From Alteraurantiacibacter buctensis (GTDB lineage Bacteria; Pseudomonadota; Alphaproteobacteria; Sphingomonadales; Sphingomonadaceae), in the NCBI RefSeq assembly GCF_009827655.1, contig NZ_WTYV01000001.1:558001-622000 (forward strand): a stretch of DNA of 64,000 bases. The letters run 5' to 3'. This document shows positions 8,497 to 16,046 of this stretch, one piece after another. The translations under genes were made by a program, and so were the position numbers. Numbering within the stretch: position 1 is the first letter of the stretch; each line of letters opens with the position of its first letter. The notes under the pieces are model-generated. The model ran no database searches and was not told the origin of the DNA. It saw only the letters and a list, made by a program, of their open reading frames with translations.

Positions 8497-11163
8497 GTGA
8501 CCTCGCGTGCATCAGACAGCAGGGTTCGCGCGGTCCTGGGGCCGACGAATACCGGCAAGACCCACCTCGCGATCGAGCGGATGTGCGGCCATTCAAGCGG
8601 CGCCATCGGCTTCCCGCTGCGGCTGCTGGCGCGCGAGGTTTACGACAAGGTGCGTGCGATCAAGGGCGATGCCCAGGTGGCGCTGATTACCGGCGAGGAG
8701 CGGATCGAACCACCCGGCGCCCGCTATCTGCTGTGCACGGCAGAGGCGATGCCGCGCTCCGCCGGAGAGCGGGCCTTCGTGGCGCTGGACGAGGTGCAGA
8801 TCGCCGCCGACCGCGAGCGCGGGCATATCTTTACCGATCGGCTGCTCCACGCCCGCGGGCGCGAGGAGACGATGCTGCTGGGTTCCGCCACGGTGGAGCC
8901 GTTGGTCAAAGCTCTGGTACCGGGCGTGGAGGTGGCAGGCCGCCCGCGCTTCTCCACGCTGACCCACGCCGGTTCCGCCAAGCTTAGTCGCCTGCCGCCG
9001 CGCAGCGCCGTGGTCGCCTTCTCGGTCGAGGAGGTCTATCGCGTGGCCGAGCTGCTGCGCCGTTTCCGGGGCGGGGCGGCGGTGGTGATGGGGGCACTGA
9101 GTCCGGAGACCCGCAACCGGCAGGTGGAACTGTTCCAGTCTGGCGAGGTGGACTACATCGTTGCCACCGATGCCATTGGCATGGGCCTCAACCTCGATGT
9201 CACCCATGTGGCCTTTGCCTCGTTGAGCAAGTTCGACGGGATCAAGCAGCGACGGCTGTGGCCGGCGGAAATGGCGCAGATCGCCGGCCGGGCAGGGCGG
9301 CACCACCAGGATGGCACCTTCGGCGTTCTTTCGGGTGGTCGGGCGCAGGATTTGTCCTTCACCGAGGAGGAGATCTACGCCATCGAGCAGCACCGGTTTG
9401 CTCCGCTGACCAGGCTGTTCTGGCGCGAGGCGGAGCCGCGGTTCACGTCTGTCGAAACGCTGATCGACGATCTGGAGCGCAAGCCCAATTCCCCCCACCT
9501 TGCGGCTGCCCCGGAGGCCATCGACCTCGCCGTGCTGAAGCGGCTGGCCGAGGATCCCGCGATCCGCGCCGATGCCCGCACCCCCGGCCAGGTCCGCCGC
9601 CTGTGGGAGGTCTGCCAGCTACCCGACTTCCGCCAGCAGGGCGCCGAGATGCACGCCCGCTTCGTCGCCCGCTTGTGGAGCGACCTGAAGGCAGGGCATC
9701 TGGGGGCCGATTTCGTGGCCGCGCGCATTGCTGATCTGGGCGAGGTGCGTGGCGATATCGACACACTCCAGGGGCGTCTGGCCGCAATTCGCAGCTGGGC
9801 CTATATCTGCCAGCGCCCCGATTGGGTATTGGCGCGCGACGAGATGGCCGCCCGTGCCCGCGCGGTGGAAGCGAAGCTGTCGGACGCGCTGCACCAGCGG
9901 CTGACCGAACGCTTCGTCAACCGGCGCACGGCGGTGCTGATGAAGGCCCAGGGGAAGGATGCCGGTTTGTTGCGCGTGACTTTGGAAGATGATGGCCGGG
10001 TGCTGGTCGAAGGCCAGGAAATCGGCCACCTGGAGGGCTTCCGCTTCGTGGTCGATGCCACGGCGGGGCACGAGGACCGCAAGCTGATGCTGGCGGCGGC
10101 AGAGAAACACCTGCCCACGCTGCTTGCCGCCCGCGCCGATGCGCTGGTGACGCGGGAGCTTGGCGATCTGTCGCTGGCTCCCGGCGCGATCATGCGTGGC
10201 GACCAGACCGTTGCGCGGCTGGAGCCCACCAAATCGCCCACCCGCTTCCGCGTGGTGCTGGAACGGGCGCTGGGTGCGCTTGACCATGCAGGCCGCCAGC
10301 GCCTGACCGAGGCGCTGGAGCACTGGCTGGAAGGCCAGCTTGCCCCGCTGGCCCCCCTGCGCGCGCTGGAAGACGGTGCGCTTGACCCGGATGCCGGCAC
10401 CGAAGTGCGTGCCCTGCTGCTGACACTGATCGACCATCACGGCGCGGTGCGGCGCGAGGATGCGCGGCTGGCCCAGATCCCCAAGGAGAAGCGCCCGCTG
10501 CTGCGCCGCCTCGGCGTCACCATCGGCGCGCTGGACCTGTTCGTGCCCGCGCTGCTCAAGCCCGCTCCGCGCGAACTGCTGCACCGGCTGGGGATCGACA
10601 AGCGCCCGCTCCATCCCGGAATGCAGGCGGTGATCGAGGGTGGCCGCCAGGTGCCCGCCGGCTATCGCCGTGCTGGCAAGCAGGCGATCCGCCTGGACCT
10701 GGCCGAAAAGCTGTTCCGCGCCGCGCATGACCAGCGCACCAAAGCGGGTGGCAGGCAGTTTGCACTGGATGCGGCGCTTGCCACCTCGATGGGGCTGGCG
10801 GCCGACAATTTCGCGCCCTTGCTGCGCGAGGCCGGGTTCCGCCCGCTGGAACAGCGTGCCCTGGCCGAGGGTGCTTTCGGCCCGCCCGCACCGCTGCGCT
10901 GGACCTGGCGCCCGCCCCGGACAGACGCGCGCACCGATACCCGGGCCGACTCCGCTCCCCGTCCGGAACGCCGCGACCAGCGCCAGCCGCGCGGCGCTGA
11001 CGGGCAGGAAGTCAAGGGCAAGCCCAGGCGCAGGAAGTCGCAGGGCCAGAAGCCCCGCGACGAGAAGCCACGGCAGGATCGGCCCCGGCAGGACAAACCG
11101 GTGCGCGAGACCGCTACTCCCGCCAACAACGCCTTCGCCAGCCTGGCGGGGCTGTTCAACTAG
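8497..11163 (+). CDS. SUV3-like DEAD/DEAH-box RNA helicase
   Basis: A superfamily 2 helicase of 888 residues resembling mitochondrial SUV3. Walker A GPTNTGKTH is at residues 15-23, the DEVQ box at 98-101, the SAT motif in LLGSATVEP, and motif VI-like QIAGRAGRH follows ATDAIGMGLNLD. A long C-terminal helical region ends in a basic, disordered tail rich in Arg, Lys, Gln and Pro, probably for RNA contact. The start is GTG at 8497, only 14 residues before the P loop, as in relatives. An S4-domain RNA-binding protein follows within 7 bp, then fdxA and carD, a gene order common in alphaproteobacteria. Role in RNA turnover is inferred. Confidence 0.87.
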   Translation: MTSRASDSRVRAVLGPTNTGKTHLAIERMCGHSSGAIGFPLRLLAREVYDKVRAIKGDAQVALITGEERIEPPGARYLLCTAEAMPRSAGERAFVALDEVQIAADRERGHIFTDRLLHARGREETMLLGSATVEPLVKALVPGVEVAGRPRFSTLTHAGSAKLSRLPPRSAVVAFSVEEVYRVAELLRRFRGGAAVVMGALSPETRNRQVELFQSGEVDYIVATDAIGMGLNLDVTHVAFASLSKFDGIKQRRLWPAEMAQIAGRAGRHHQDGTFGVLSGGRAQDLSFTEEEIYAIEQHRFAPLTRLFWREAEPRFTSVETLIDDLERKPNSPHLAAAPEAIDLAVLKRLAEDPAIRADARTPGQVRRLWEVCQLPDFRQQGAEMHARFVARLWSDLKAGHLGADFVAARIADLGEVRGDIDTLQGRLAAIRSWAYICQRPDWVLARDEMAARARAVEAKLSDALHQRLTERFVNRRTAVLMKAQGKDAGLLRVTLEDDGRVLVEGQEIGHLEGFRFVVDATAGHEDRKLMLAAAEKHLPTLLAARADALVTRELGDLSLAPGAIMRGDQTVARLEPTKSPTRFRVVLERALGALDHAGRQRLTEALEHWLEGQLAPLAPLRALEDGALDPDAGTEVRALLLTLIDHHGAVRREDARLAQIPKEKRPLLRRLGVTIGALDLFVPALLKPAPRELLHRLGIDKRPLHPGMQAVIEGGRQVPAGYRRAGKQAIRLDLAEKLFRAAHDQRTKAGGRQFALDAALATSMGLAADNFAPLLREAGFRPLEQRALAEGAFGPPAPLRWTWRPPRTDARTDTRADSAPRPERRDQRQPRGADGQEVKGKPRRRKSQGQKPRDEKPRQDRPRQDKPVRETATPANNAFASLAGLFN

Positions 11164-11170
11164 GGGCCTC

Positions 11171-11449
11171 TTGCGCGCCGACCTGCTGCTGTTCCGCCTG
11201 CGCCTGGCCAAGAGCCGGGCCCTGGCGCAGGCGCGGATTGCCGAAGGGCACATGCGCCTGAACGGCCAGCGGCTGCTGGCGCGCGACAGGGCTGTGGCCG
11301 TGGGCGACGTGCTGACCCTGCCGCTGGGGCCTTCGGTGCAGGTGGTCCAGATCGTCAGCCTGCCGGAACGGCGTGGACCGCCGGCTGAAGCGCGTAGCTG
11401 CTATCGGGTGCTTGACGCTGGCGGATCATTCGCCATAGCAGAATCGTAA
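11171..11449 (+). CDS. S4-domain RNA-binding protein (Hsp15-like)
   Basis: A 92-residue protein beginning with an S4 fold: LRADLLLFRLRLAKSRALAQARIAEGHM covers the two helices and loop, and VAVGDVLTLPL is the closing strand. This resembles HslR/Hsp15, which binds stalled 50S subunits carrying nascent chains. The start appears to be TTG at 11171 after a GGGG Shine-Dalgarno stretch, 7 bp downstream of the helicase stop; the gene is almost certainly co-transcribed with the helicase. The C-terminus lacks the long basic tail of E. coli Hsp15, so equivalence is not certain. Confidence 0.8.
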   Translation: MRADLLLFRLRLAKSRALAQARIAEGHMRLNGQRLLARDRAVAVGDVLTLPLGPSVQVVQIVSLPERRGPPAEARSCYRVLDAGGSFAIAES

Positions 11450-11500
11450 ACGGGGCAGCGGCCAGCAAAGGGCCGCCACGGATCGAAGGAATACGCTCAC

Positions 11501-11839
11501 ATGACCTATGTCGTCACCGACGCCTGCATCAAGTGCAAGTACACCGACTGCGTCGAGGTCTGCCCGGTCGATTGCTTCTATGAAGGCGAGAACATGCTCG
11601 TCATCAACCCGTCGGAATGCATCGACTGCGGCGTGTGCGAGCCGGAATGCCCGGCCGAGGCGATCCTGCCCGATACCGAGAGCGGCACCGAGAAGTGGCT
11701 GGAGCTGAATGCCCAGTACTCGGCCGAATGGCCCAACATCACCGAGAAGAAGGACCCGCCGGCCGATGCCGACGAGTTCAAGGGCAAGAGCGGCAAGTTC
11801 GACGCCTATTTCTCGCCGGAGCCCGGCGAAGGGGACTGA
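11501..11839 (+). CDS. fdxA: Seven-iron ferredoxin FdxA ([3Fe-4S][4Fe-4S])
   Basis: A 112-residue low-potential electron carrier of the Azotobacter ferredoxin I type. Cysteines C9, C17 and C50 fit the [3Fe-4S] cluster, and C21, C40, C43 and C46 fit the [4Fe-4S] cluster, with two further cysteines at 12 and 25 as in the family. The C-terminal half is the acidic extension [11 protein letters not shown] typical of alphaproteobacterial FdxA. It sits between the S4 protein and carD, a conserved neighbourhood. A hairpin follows the gene. Confidence 0.95.
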   Translation: MTYVVTDACIKCKYTDCVEVCPVDCFYEGENMLVINPSECIDCGVCEPECPAEAILPDTESGTEKWLELNAQYSAEWPNITEKKDPPADADEFKGKSGKFDAYFSPEPGEGD

Positions 11840-11871
11840 TTTTTCCCCACATTCACGGTCCTGATTGTCCT

Positions 11872-11894
11872 CCCTGCCCGCGAATCGGGCAGGG
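11872..11894 (+). terminator. Hairpin after fdxA (possible terminator)
   Basis: A perfect 9-bp stem, CCCTGCCCG pairing with CGGGCAGGG around a CGAAT loop, begins 32 bp after the fdxA stop. The downstream run is only ATTTTG, 7 bases later, so termination efficiency is uncertain. Confidence 0.55.
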
Positions 11895-11915
11895 GTGGAA
11901 ATTTTGTTGCGACTC

Positions 11916-11926
11916 TGCTATATAAT
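11916..11926 (+). promoter_or_regulatory. Putative promoter -10 element for carD
   Basis: TGCTATATAAT contains a TATAAT hexamer and, one register earlier, an extended TGnTATATA form. It is the most AT-rich stretch in the fdxA-carD gap and lies about 160 bp before the carD start, giving a long leader. No convincing -35 box is visible at standard spacing. Confidence 0.35.
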
Positions 11927-12089
11927 CCGTCACCACTCGGCAGCTTTCGCGCTTCCGGGCATAAAGGAAGGCAGGTTTCCCCCCTCTCAGCGATGTCTAG
12001 CAGGCAAGTGATGGCCGCCGATGGGTCGCGCGGTCCGGGCTTTTCCTGTCGCTGAAGCGGAGATCTGACCGGCAGAGAAAGGACAATAC

Positions 12090-12623
12090 ATGGCATCCAG
12101 TGCCCCCGCCTTCGATGTTGGCGATTATGTTGTTTATCCCAAGCATGGTGTTGGCCGCGTGGTCGAATTGCAGAGCGAGGAAATCGCCGGCATGCAGCTC
12201 GAACTCTATGTCCTGCGGTTCGAGAAGGAACGCATGACGCTGCGCGTTCCGGTCAACAAGGTGGAAGCCATCGGCATGCGCAAGCTGTCCAGCGACAAGA
12301 CGCTGAAGGAAGCGATGGACACGCTGAAGGGCAAGCCCAAGGTGAAGCGCACCATGTGGAGCCGCCGCGCCCAGGAATACGAAGCCAAGATCAACTCGGG
12401 TGACCTGGTCTCGATTGCCGAAGTGACGCGCGACCTGTTCCGCCCGGAAGACCAGCCGGAACAGTCCTATTCCGAACGGCAGATCTTCGAAGCGGCCTCC
12501 AGCCGCCTCGCCCGCGAACTGGCGGCGATGGAAAAGACCGACGAGCCCGCGGCACTGCAGAAGATCCTTGGCGTGCTCAAGGAGCATGCCCCGCAGTATT
12601 ACGAGACGGCTGAAGACGCCTGA
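12090..12623 (+). CDS. carD: CarD/CdnL-family RNA polymerase-binding transcription regulator
   Basis: Binds the RNA polymerase beta lobe and stabilises open complexes at rRNA and housekeeping promoters. The 177-residue protein begins with the CarD/TRCF RNA-polymerase-interaction domain (FDVGDYVVYPKHGVGRV, residues 8-24) and ends in a helical C-terminal domain that contains the MWSRRAQEYEAKINSGD segment conserved in CdnL and contacting upstream DNA. The start has a Shine-Dalgarno AAAGGA seven bases upstream. It has its own predicted promoter and a strong terminator, so it is probably monocistronic. Confidence 0.93.
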   Translation: MASSAPAFDVGDYVVYPKHGVGRVVELQSEEIAGMQLELYVLRFEKERMTLRVPVNKVEAIGMRKLSSDKTLKEAMDTLKGKPKVKRTMWSRRAQEYEAKINSGDLVSIAEVTRDLFRPEDQPEQSYSERQIFEAASSRLARELAAMEKTDEPAALQKILGVLKEHAPQYYETAEDA

Positions 12624-12647
12624 TCTGAAGCCTGCCGCAAGCCAAAG

Positions 12648-12682
12648 GGGCCGCTCCGGATAATGCCGGGGCGGCCCATTTG
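12648..12682 (+). terminator. Intrinsic terminator of carD
   Basis: GGGCCGCTCCGG pairs with CCGGGGCGGCCC over 12 bp with one G-T wobble and a six-base loop, starting 25 bp after the carD stop, followed by ATTTGC. The T run is short but the stem is very stable. Confidence 0.75.
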
Positions 12683-12780
12683 CTATGCGGCGAGGGGCGG
12701 ACTCCGCTCGACGGAGGCATTTGCGCGCCGCCGTCCGATCCTGTATTGCCGCGTTAATACACAGATACAGGAGTCGTGTG

Positions 12781-13626
12781 ATGACTGGCAGGCATGGAGC
12801 CGGTGGCTTCGACAGGATGTTCCGCGCGATTGGTCCGTTCGTGGCGATGGCAGCCATGGGCGGGGCAATGGCGGCGGCGCGCAAAAGCGGAAAGTTCGAA
12901 TTCGACTGGGATGACGAGAAGGGCGGAGCCAAGGGTTTCGGGCCCGCCGGTTTCGGCACGGCTGGCGGCGTGCCGTTTGCGGAGTTCGACATGGACGGCG
13001 ATGTGCCGACCGGTCTGGTCCTTGCCGGGGCCGATACCCTGGTGGTGCGCGAGGGCGAGGAGTTCGCCGTGGCCGTCCAGGGCGACGACGAAGCCAAGGA
13101 TACCCTGCGCTTCCGCCTGAAGGACGATGTACTCCAGATCGCCAGCCGCAACACCGGCAACGGCGGCGAAGGCGTGGCCACGATCACGGTCACCATGCCC
13201 GCACCCGCCAAGGTGACCATTGCCGGGGCGGGGCGGATCGAACTGGAAAAGCTGGCCGAATTTGCCGAAGTGATCATCGCCGGGGCCGGACGGATAGAGG
13301 TGCAGGAAGTGGCCCTGACCGAACTCGACGTGTCGATCGCCGGATCTGGCCGGTTCAAGGCCAGCGGCCGCGTGGCGCAGCTCAACCTCAATGTGGCCGG
13401 CAGCGGCCGGGCCAAGCTGGGCGCGGTGATGGTGGAGGAAGCCTGCGTAACCATCGCCGGATCGGGCCGTGCGGTCTTTGCCAGCGATGGCGAGGTCAGC
13501 GCCCGGCTGATGGGATCGGGCACGGTCACCGTGCGCGGCTCGGCCCGGTGCGAGGTCAAGGGCATGGGGACCGGACGCCTGGTCTGCGAACGGCGCGAAG
13601 ACAGCGGGGACGATGTGGTCGACTGA
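12781..13626 (+). CDS. DUF2807 (putative auto-transporter adhesin, GIN head domain) protein 1
   Basis: A 281-residue protein with an N-terminal hydrophobic segment (about residues 15-32, rich in Ala, Gly and Met) and a C-terminal right-handed beta-helix of the DUF2807/GIN type. The beta-helix rungs appear as repeated IAGAGRIE, IAGSGRFK, VAGSGRAK and IAGSGRAV steps. The ATG at 12781 follows an AGGAG Shine-Dalgarno. It is followed by a small lipoprotein and a second DUF2807 protein on the same strand. The family is common in Bacteroidetes and sphingomonads and its function is unknown; an extracytoplasmic place is inferred. Confidence 0.75.
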   Translation: MTGRHGAGGFDRMFRAIGPFVAMAAMGGAMAAARKSGKFEFDWDDEKGGAKGFGPAGFGTAGGVPFAEFDMDGDVPTGLVLAGADTLVVREGEEFAVAVQGDDEAKDTLRFRLKDDVLQIASRNTGNGGEGVATITVTMPAPAKVTIAGAGRIELEKLAEFAEVIIAGAGRIEVQEVALTELDVSIAGSGRFKASGRVAQLNLNVAGSGRAKLGAVMVEEACVTIAGSGRAVFASDGEVSARLMGSGTVTVRGSARCEVKGMGTGRLVCERREDSGDDVVD

Positions 13627-13712
13627 TCCGGCAGGACCGGACCGGCGTTCATTGCACGCAAAGGCGCTTGCCGCCATGATGGACTGGTTCCGTTGCCCGC
13701 AAGAGGCCTGCC

Positions 13713-14039
13713 ATGTCCTTCCGCCCGATTCTCTGCGCCCTCGCCCTCCCGCTGGTTCTGGGCGGCTGCGTCAGCACCGTGGCCGATGTGGTCACCGCTC
13801 CGGTCCGCGTGGTCAGCGGTGCGGTGGACCTGGCCACTACCAGCCAGTCCGAGGCTGACGAGAAACGCGGCCGCGAACTGCGCGAGCGCGAGGAGCGGCT
13901 GGGCCGGCTGGAACGCCGCTATCGCGAACAGGCCGAGGATTGCGGCGAGGGTGACCGGCGGGCATGCGAACGCTCGCGCGATACCCGCCGCGAGATGGAT
14001 GAACTGCTGGCTGGCAGGGATGCCGCCTATGATGACTGA
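13713..14039 (+). CDS. Small outer-membrane lipoprotein with charged coiled-coil tail
   Basis: A 108-residue protein with a type II signal peptide: the lipobox LVLGGC puts the lipidated cysteine at residue 19. The mature part has a short hydrophobic region (VADVVTAPVRVVSGAVDLA) and then a highly charged helix rich in Arg and Glu (residues 45-85), probably coiled coil. It contains two further cysteines (CGEGDRRAC). It lies between two DUF2807 genes on the same strand, 86 bp after the first and 28 bp before the second. I do not recognise a named family. Confidence 0.72.
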   Translation: MSFRPILCALALPLVLGGCVSTVADVVTAPVRVVSGAVDLATTSQSEADEKRGRELREREERLGRLERRYREQAEDCGEGDRRACERSRDTRREMDELLAGRDAAYDD

Positions 14040-14067
14040 TTGACGCCAAGAATGGGGGACTCGACCA

Positions 14068-14868
14068 TTGCCACGTGAACGCCCGCGCCTGAGCCCGCGC
14101 GAGATTGCCTTTGCCCTTGCCGCCGGGGCCCTGGCAGCAGGCGGTGCCGCCCTGGTCCTGGACGACCAGATCGGCCCCGACCGCGAAGAAAGGCGCGAGG
14201 AGCGTGGCGCGGAGGAGATCACTTTCAACCTGCGCGATTTCACCCAGGTTGCCGTGGCCGGCCCGCAGGACGTGGAGATCACGCTGGGCGACGGTTTTTC
14301 CGTAACCGCCTATGGCGACCCTGACGGCCTGAACCTGGTCGAAGCCGTGGTGGAGGACGGGGTGCTGATGCTGCGCCCGCGTGACGGCATTTCCTTCGGC
14401 GAATCGCTTGAGGACGTGCGCTTCGCCGTCACCCTGCCCGCCATCACCCGCGTCAGCGTGGACGGATCGGGCGACGTGACGCTCGACCGGGCGCAGGGCG
14501 ACAGCTTCGAAGGCGCCATCGGTGGCAGCGGCACGCTTGTCATCGCCCAGCTCGAAGTGACCCGCGCCAGCCTGACCGTCAACGGCGCAGGTGACCTTGA
14601 TGCCGAGGGCACGGCAGGCGATGTGGCGGTCACGATCAACGGCTCGGGCCAGGTCCACGCTGAAGGCCTCCGTGCGGACAGGGCCACGGTCGACATCTCC
14701 GGTTCGGGCGAGGTGGACCTGACCGCGCTGGAAACCGCCGAGGTGGCTATCATGGGCAGCGCCGAAGTTGACATCAGCGGCAGCGCCGTGTGTTCGGTGA
14801 CCCAGGTGGGCAGCGGCGAAGTGCGTTGCGAAGGCGGCGGCGGCAATGTTGCCGGCCCGCCTGACTGA
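14068..14868 (+). CDS. DUF2807 (GIN head domain) protein 2
   Basis: A 266-residue protein with a hydrophobic N-terminal segment (residues 11-30) and then a beta-helix domain: VAVAGPQDVEITLGDGF, VDGSGDVTL, INGSGQVHA, ISGSGEVDL and IMGSAEVDISGSA mark successive rungs. A pair of cysteines near the C-terminus (residues 246 and 255) may form a disulfide. The start is TTG at 14068, after a GGGGG Shine-Dalgarno about ten bases upstream. It is a paralogue of the gene at 12781, with the lipoprotein between them. Function unknown; the ISGSG rungs are the family signature. Confidence 0.75.
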   Translation: MPRERPRLSPREIAFALAAGALAAGGAALVLDDQIGPDREERREERGAEEITFNLRDFTQVAVAGPQDVEITLGDGFSVTAYGDPDGLNLVEAVVEDGVLMLRPRDGISFGESLEDVRFAVTLPAITRVSVDGSGDVTLDRAQGDSFEGAIGGSGTLVIAQLEVTRASLTVNGAGDLDAEGTAGDVAVTINGSGQVHAEGLRADRATVDISGSGEVDLTALETAEVAIMGSAEVDISGSAVCSVTQVGSGEVRCEGGGGNVAGPPD

Positions 14869-14896
14869 TAACCCCTACTGACAGACCCGCGACTGG

Positions 14897-15826
14897 TTAG
14901 GCCGCAGCGCGGCGCAGCCGGTCGTTGATCGCGGCGCCGATACCCTCCTGCGGTACCGGAGCCACGGCAATGCGCCGGTGCGGGGCTGCGGCGGCCAGGT
15001 GCAGGCAGGCGTAGAGCCGCGCGGCGGCCTCGGCCAGGTCGCCTGCCTCGGACAGCGTGCAATCTCCGCCAACGGGACCAAAGCCGATCAGGAACTCGTC
15101 GCCTTGCGCTTCGCCGGCATTCAGCCGCACCGGCTTGCCGGGGGCATAGTGCCGCGCCATCTGCCCCGGGGCCTCGATACCGCCACCGGCCTCGACAGGC
15201 TCGCTGCCCAGCAGGGCCGCCAGCTCCGCCCGCGTTACCGGCCCTTCGCGCAGCAGGCTCCACGTGCCTTCCGGGCGCAGGGCGACGATGGTCGATTCCA
15301 GACCCTGCGTGCAGGCCCCGCCATCGAGGATGGCCGGAACCACGTCGCCCAGCGAGGCCGCCACGTGTTCGGGCGTGGTCGGGCTGACGCCGAGGCTGCG
15401 GTTGGCCGATGGCGCGGCGAGCGGAAACTCCACGCAATCCAGCAGGGCCCGCATCAGCGGGTGGGCCGGCAGGCGCAGGCCCACGGTCCCCAATCCTGCC
15501 GTCACCGCGGGCACGATGCCGCTCGCCTCATGCAGCGGCAGCACCAGGGTGAGGGGGCCTGGCCAGAACCTCCGGGCCAGCAGCTCTGCCCGATGGTCGA
15601 ACACGGCCAGCTGCCGCGCCTGTTCCACCGAGCCCACGTGGACGATCAGCGGGTTGAAGGCGGGGCGGCCCTTGGCGCGGTAGATGGCGGCCACGGCCCC
15701 GGCGCTGTCGGCGCGGGCGGCCAGGCCATAGACCGTCTCGGTCGGCACGGCGACGACATGGCCGGCGCGCAGCAGGTCTGCCGCGCGAGCCAGGCCATCC
15801 TCGGTACCGGGCAGTATCGTGCTCAT
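14897..15826 (-). CDS. tsaC: L-threonylcarbamoyladenylate synthase (Sua5/TsaC type)
   Basis: Makes threonylcarbamoyl-AMP from threonine, bicarbonate and ATP, the precursor for t6A37 in tRNAs that read ANN codons. The 309-residue protein has the YrdC fold (VPTETVYGLA at residues 27-36, KGRPAFNPLIVH, SANRSLGVSPTT) and a C-terminal Sua5 domain joined by a linker containing APGQMARHYAPGKP, so it is the longer two-domain Sua5 form rather than short TsaC. It lies on the minus strand, convergent with the DUF2807 gene. Confidence 0.9.
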   Translation of the reverse strand: MSTILPGTEDGLARAADLLRAGHVVAVPTETVYGLAARADSAGAVAAIYRAKGRPAFNPLIVHVGSVEQARQLAVFDHRAELLARRFWPGPLTLVLPLHEASGIVPAVTAGLGTVGLRLPAHPLMRALLDCVEFPLAAPSANRSLGVSPTTPEHVAASLGDVVPAILDGGACTQGLESTIVALRPEGTWSLLREGPVTRAELAALLGSEPVEAGGGIEAPGQMARHYAPGKPVRLNAGEAQGDEFLIGFGPVGGDCTLSEAGDLAEAAARLYACLHLAAAAPHRRIAVAPVPQEGIGAAINDRLRRAAA

Positions 15827-16046
15827 GCCCCCCCGCTATCGCGCGCCTGCCTGCCTGCCAAGCGGGGAGTCGGCAAGGACCTAGGGGAAAGCGCTGAATG
15901 CAGTTCGCCGCGCAGGGGACTCGGCTGGTCGCCATTAAGCCGGAATTTACTTTATGCGGGCACATCCACAGGCCAGACAACCCCTGGGTTAAGGGGTCGC
16001 GCCATACCGGGATCGGACGCAGGGTTCTGCGGGCGCGAGGCCGAAG

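Noticed and set aside
11997-14282. Long minus-strand reading frame across carD and the DUF2807 genes
   Set aside because: It crosses several supported plus-strand genes and their terminator, and shows no motif.
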